DNA of 9,074 bases from Kordiimonadaceae bacterium. Its GTDB lineage: Bacteria; Pseudomonadota; Alphaproteobacteria; Sphingomonadales; Emcibacteraceae. A program made the position numbers and the translations under genes. The DNA lies in assembly GCA_018699075.1 (NCBI GenBank), contig JABIPV010000067.1, positions 1-9,074 of the forward strand, given 5' to 3'. Below, one piece after another: positions 6,338 to 9,074 of the stretch. A model generated the notes under the pieces. The model was not told where the DNA came from, made no database searches, and was given only the letters and a program-made list of their open reading frames with translations. The stretch's first letter is position 1. Each line of letters opens with the position of its first letter.

Positions 6338-6985
6338 TTATTCTGGCTTGGGATTTACTATGCTCTGGTCCGCATATTCTGCGTTGCTTATTCTGACGCG
6401 GTGATTGGCTACTCTTACGCGGCCTTCTGCGACGAGTTTTAGGGCTTGGGGGTATATGATGTGTTCTAGCTCTAATACGCGCGCGGCAAGCTCTTCTGCG
6501 GTTTCATCGGGGTTGATGGCGATGGCGGCTTGGGTAATGATCGGGCCGTCGTCTAGTTCGGGATTGACGAAATGAGCCGTACAGCCACTAAAGCGTACAC
6601 CTGCTTCTAATGCACGTTCCTGTGTGTGTAATCCTCGAAAGGCGGGGAGTAGTGACGGATGAATATTAAGCATCCTGTTTTTCCAGCGATTAACAAACCG
6701 CGCGTCCAAAATGCGCATGAAACCTGCTAAGCAGATAAGCTTTGCGCCACACGCCGTAATCTCTGCATGGAGTTTTTCGTCAAACGCTTCGCGGCTTTCA
6801 TAATCACGGTGATTGATCACTTGTGTGTCGATGCCCGCTTTTTTGGCACGTTCAAGGCCTAATACATCAGGGTTATTGGAAAAAACTTTAACGATATTTG
6901 CGGGGAAATCGTCCTGTGCACAGGCATCGATCAATGCCTGAAGGTTGGTGCCGCCACCAGATATTAAAACCGCTACATCTACCAT
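6338..6985 (-). CDS. purN: Phosphoribosylglycinamide formyltransferase (GART)
   Basis: A cytoplasmic enzyme of 215 residues for step 3 of purine synthesis: it transfers formyl from 10-formyltetrahydrofolate to GAR. The phosphate-binding loop ISGGGTNLQALI is at 8-19. The formyl-folate region LAGFMRIL is at 86-93. The catalytic triad is Asn107 and His109 in MLNIHPSLLPAFRG, and Asp145 in NPELDDGPII. The family signature HFVNPELDDGP is complete. Length is normal for the family (about 190-215). The start is secure: AAGGG sits six bases before the ATG, within the 15-base gap to the purM stop, showing operon translation after purM. The C-terminal tail after about 195 is ordinary lineage variation. 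Confidence 0.97.
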   Translation of the reverse strand: MVDVAVLISGGGTNLQALIDACAQDDFPANIVKVFSNNPDVLGLERAKKAGIDTQVINHRDYESREAFDEKLHAEITACGAKLICLAGFMRILDARFVNRWKNRMLNIHPSLLPAFRGLHTQERALEAGVRFSGCTAHFVNPELDDGPIITQAAIAINPDETAEELAARVLELEHIIYPQALKLVAEGRVRVANHRVRISNAEYADQSIVNPKPE

Positions 6986-7000
6986 ATAATACCCTTAACT

Positions 7001-8173
7001 CTAATGTGCAGAACTGGCCGTCCAGCTATCTGCGTAACCCCAACTTCCATTATTACCTGTCACAACCGTGGTCGGTTCATCACCCGATTTTGCGCGAACG
7101 GTACCAATGTTATATACGGTTTCGCCGTTTGCTTCAAAGATACTGATGGCTTCGTCAACCTTATCCGCCGGAACAATCACCGCCATACCAATACCGCAGT
7201 TAAACGTTTTTGCCATTTCAAGCGGCGTGATGTTGCCCGTTGTCCGTAACCAATCAAATACCGGGGGCAGGGTCCAACCGCTGGCGTCCACATCAACGGT
7301 GACGCCTTCGGGTAATATCCGTGGAATGTTTTCAACAAAACCGCCACCTGTTATGTGGCTAAGTCCTTTAATGCAATCGTTTTTGAGGGCAGTTAAGCAG
7401 CTTTTTACGTAAATTTTTGTCGGCTCTAATAATGCCTCGCCGTATGTTTTTCCCGGCGCGAATGAACAGTCATCATTATAAGAAACGCCGGATACTTCAA
7501 TCAGCTTACGCACCAGTGAAAAACCATTTGAATGTACACCGCTTGACGCAAGCCCAAGTACCACATCACCTTCACCAACGGATTTACCGTCGATCACGCG
7601 TGATCTTTCAACGGCACCAACACAGAAACCGGCCAGATCATAATCACCGTCTGAATACATGCCTGGCATTTCCGCCGTTTCGCCGCCAATAAGCGCGGCG
7701 TTTGACTGACGACATCCTTCGGCGATGCCTTCGATAATTGCCTTGCCAACTTCAATGGTTAAATGACCCGTGGCATAATAATCAAGGAAAAAGAGCGGCT
7801 CTGCGCCTTGAACGATCAAATCGTTGACACACATGGCTACAAGGTCAATGCCAACCGTGTCATGCTTGCCGCTTTCAATGGCAACTTTCAGCTTCGTTCC
7901 CACGCCGTCTGTGCCTGATACCAATATCGGATCTTCAAAACCAGCAGCTTTTAAATCAAACAGGGCACCAAAGCCACCAAGGTCAGGATTACATCCGCGC
8001 CTAAGGGTAGACTTTGCCGCAGGTTTAATGGCTTCAACGAGGGCATTACCAGCATCAATGTCAACACCCGCATCTTTATAGCTATAAGATTTATCTTGAG
8101 ACTTATCAGAATTTGGCAATTTTATGTTCTTTCTTGAGTAAAAAATGTTAGAACCAGATATAAGGCCCTTCAT
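7001..8173 (-). CDS. purM: Phosphoribosylformylglycinamidine cyclo-ligase (AIR synthetase)
   Basis: The ATP-dependent enzyme of step 5 of purine synthesis, closing FGAM to aminoimidazole ribonucleotide in the cytoplasm. Motifs in order: SYKDAGVDIDAGN (31-43, the conserved N-terminus), GTDGVGTKLKVA (87-98, ATP/phosphate site), GIDLVAMCVNDLIVQGAEP (108-126), GGETAEMPGMY (163-173), ASSGVHSNGFSLVR (209-222), EPTKIY (250-255) and HITGGGFVENIPR (273-285). From the ATG at 8173 it is 390 residues, against 345 in E. coli; about 20 extra lie before the conserved start and about 25 at the Ser/Gly-rich C-terminus. The upstream ATG lacks a ribosome site. A TTG at 8119, preceded at some distance by AAGAAAG, would give 372 residues. 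It is first in an operon with purN and divergent from the DUF2066 gene. Confidence 0.96.
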   Translation of the reverse strand: MKGLISGSNIFYSRKNIKLPNSDKSQDKSYSYKDAGVDIDAGNALVEAIKPAAKSTLRRGCNPDLGGFGALFDLKAAGFEDPILVSGTDGVGTKLKVAIESGKHDTVGIDLVAMCVNDLIVQGAEPLFFLDYYATGHLTIEVGKAIIEGIAEGCRQSNAALIGGETAEMPGMYSDGDYDLAGFCVGAVERSRVIDGKSVGEGDVVLGLASSGVHSNGFSLVRKLIEVSGVSYNDDCSFAPGKTYGEALLEPTKIYVKSCLTALKNDCIKGLSHITGGGFVENIPRILPEGVTVDVDASGWTLPPVFDWLRTTGNITPLEMAKTFNCGIGMAVIVPADKVDEAISIFEANGETVYNIGTVRAKSGDEPTTVVTGNNGSWGYADSWTASSAH

Positions 8174-8331
8174 CAGAAAAGGCTATAAAAATTTCTGGAA
8201 AAAATTTCAACAAAATAAAATCCTGTTGTTGCAATTAAACCTGAACATAAGATATTTATAACTATTGCCATAGTCATGACATGATGCCTTATTATGTTAA
8301 GCTAACTCAAACAAGAAAAAGAGTATGATAA
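8174..8331. promoter_or_regulatory. Divergent promoter region, purM and DUF2066 gene
   Basis: This 158-bp AT-rich gap separates two divergent starts and must hold both promoters. For purM (minus), the best candidate is TTGAAA (8205-8210) with TATAGC (8182-8187) at 17 bases, which would place the start of transcription almost on the 8173 ATG. For the DUF2066 gene (plus), candidates are TTGCAA (8229-8234) with TATTTA (8253-8258) at 18 bases, or TTGCCA (8265-8270) with TATTAT (8290-8295) at 19 bases. The perfect short palindrome TCATGACATGA (8274-8284) lies between the latter boxes and could be an operator, but this is only position and symmetry. No riboswitch-like structure was seen. Confidence 0.35.
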
Positions 8332-9074
8332 TTGAAGTTTAATTACGTAATAACAAATAGATATATATCTTTATTAATCTTATGCATTAGCATTTTCCTT
8401 ATGATGATTTCAAATTCATTGGCCCAGTTTGCCACAAATGAACTGGACCGTGAGGCAACGATTTATACTATTTATAATGTTGAGGTGGACGAAACCTCGC
8501 GAAATGTCACCACGGCGCGGGACAGGGCCCTTACAAAAGGTCAGCGTCAGGGATTGGAAGGATTATTCAGGCGTATTATCCTTACTTCCGACCGGGAAAA
8601 GCTGCCGTCCTTTTCAGACGCCGAAGTAACAGAATTCATCAGCGGTTTTGAAATTAATAATGAACGGCGTTCAACGGTTCGTTATATGGCGTCGATGGTG
8701 GTTCATTTTAATCGTGACAAAATCAATGACATTTTAAGCTTTTATGAAATTCCTTATGCTGAAACCCTGGGTACGGCGGTAAGTGTTCTGCCTGTTCTTG
8801 AAGAAGCGGGGGCATTAATGCTGTGGGAAAAGGATAATGGCTGGCGCGAAGCATGGGAAAATTATGATGTTATCAATCATTTAGTGCCAATAAATACACC
8901 GATACCAAGCTTGATGAATAAAATGTATATTAGCGCATTACAGGCAAAGACAGATGACCAAAAAGCAATTGGTTCTTTCATTGCTAAAAATACCCTTAAT
9001 GATCTTATCATTGCCACAGCGACCGTAAAAAAAGATGTTAGTACCGATGAATTGCATTTGGATATAATATTAAA
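8332..9074 (+). CDS. Secreted DUF2066 domain protein, 3' end missing
   Basis: The first 247 codons of an exported protein that runs past the right edge without a stop. It begins at TTG: the codon before is a stop (TAA at 8329-8331) and the ribosome site AAAAGAG (8317-8323) lies eight bases upstream. This start gives a textbook signal peptide: MKFNYV, Arg9, a hydrophobic core of about 18 residues, then SNSLA before Gln33. The next in-frame ATG (8401) would remove most of that signal. The mature part shows DUF2066 (PF09839) features: IYNVEVDETSRNVTTARDRA with a following QRQGLEGLFRRI, the segment VSVLPVLEEAGALMLWEKDNGWREAW, then HLVPINTP and a later NDLIIATA strand. The family has no established function. 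It often sits divergent from purM in alphaproteobacteria, as here. Family assignment is from recalled patterns. Confidence 0.85.
   Translation, partial: MKFNYVITNRYISLLILCISIFLMMISNSLAQFATNELDREATIYTIYNVEVDETSRNVTTARDRALTKGQRQGLEGLFRRIILTSDREKLPSFSDAEVTEFISGFEINNERRSTVRYMASMVVHFNRDKINDILSFYEIPYAETLGTAVSVLPVLEEAGALMLWEKDNGWREAWENYDVINHLVPINTPIPSLMNKMYISALQAKTDDQKAIGSFIAKNTLNDLIIATATVKKDVSTDELHLDIIL

Noticed and set aside
7004..8081. Several plus-strand open frames within purM
   Set aside because: All are antisense shadows of the conserved PurM frame, rich in Arg, His and Pro, with no family resemblance.
8429..8629. Short open frame starting at ATG 8429
   Set aside because: It is out of frame with the DUF2066 reading frame, which is open from 8332 to the window end and carries the family motifs.

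Overview
The window reads as chromosomal backbone of an alphaproteobacterium with moderate-to-low GC (roughly low-to-mid 40s percent by eye). The clues are the HolC variant, the YheS-type ABC-F protein next to ndk, and a purN-purM pair divergent from a DUF2066 gene, an arrangement I recall from many alphaproteobacteria. The TolB-like/TPR membrane protein with an ELKRRNIFKVA start is a type I associate with marine Kordiimonadales/Emcibacterales-like lineages, but the order-level guess is weak.

Layout. 1-411 (+): 3' part of holC (DNA polymerase III chi). 408-797 (-): small protein of five MORN/YwqK-type repeats, tail to tail with holC. 883-1647 (+): secreted serine esterase, diverging from the MORN gene. 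1637-3541 (-): YheS-type ABC-F ATPase, overlapping the esterase tail. 3695-4117 (+): ndk, with a clear sigma70-type promoter and a strong hairpin terminator that also suits the opposing gene. 4237-6111 (-): membrane-anchored TolB-like/TPR protein, bracketed by two copies of one short palindrome. 6239-6325: an 87-bp inverted-repeat element. 6338-6985 and 7001-8173 (-): purN and purM, an operon read purM first. 8332-9074 (+): 5' part of a secreted DUF2066 protein, starting at TTG and running off the window.

How it fits together. The housekeeping genes serve replication (holC), ribosome-associated translation (ABC-F), nucleotide balance (ndk) and purine synthesis steps 3 and 5 (purN, purM). Two blocks look like accessory insertions into this backbone: MORN plus esterase between holC and the ABC-F gene, and the TolB/TPR gene with its palindromes between ndk and purN.

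I see no complete novel defence, mobile or biosynthetic system. The items most worth a second look are the paired palindromes around the TPR gene, the 87-bp repeat, a slippery A-run in the ABC-F gene that puts a stop just after a -1 shift, and the start choices of purM and the DUF2066 gene.
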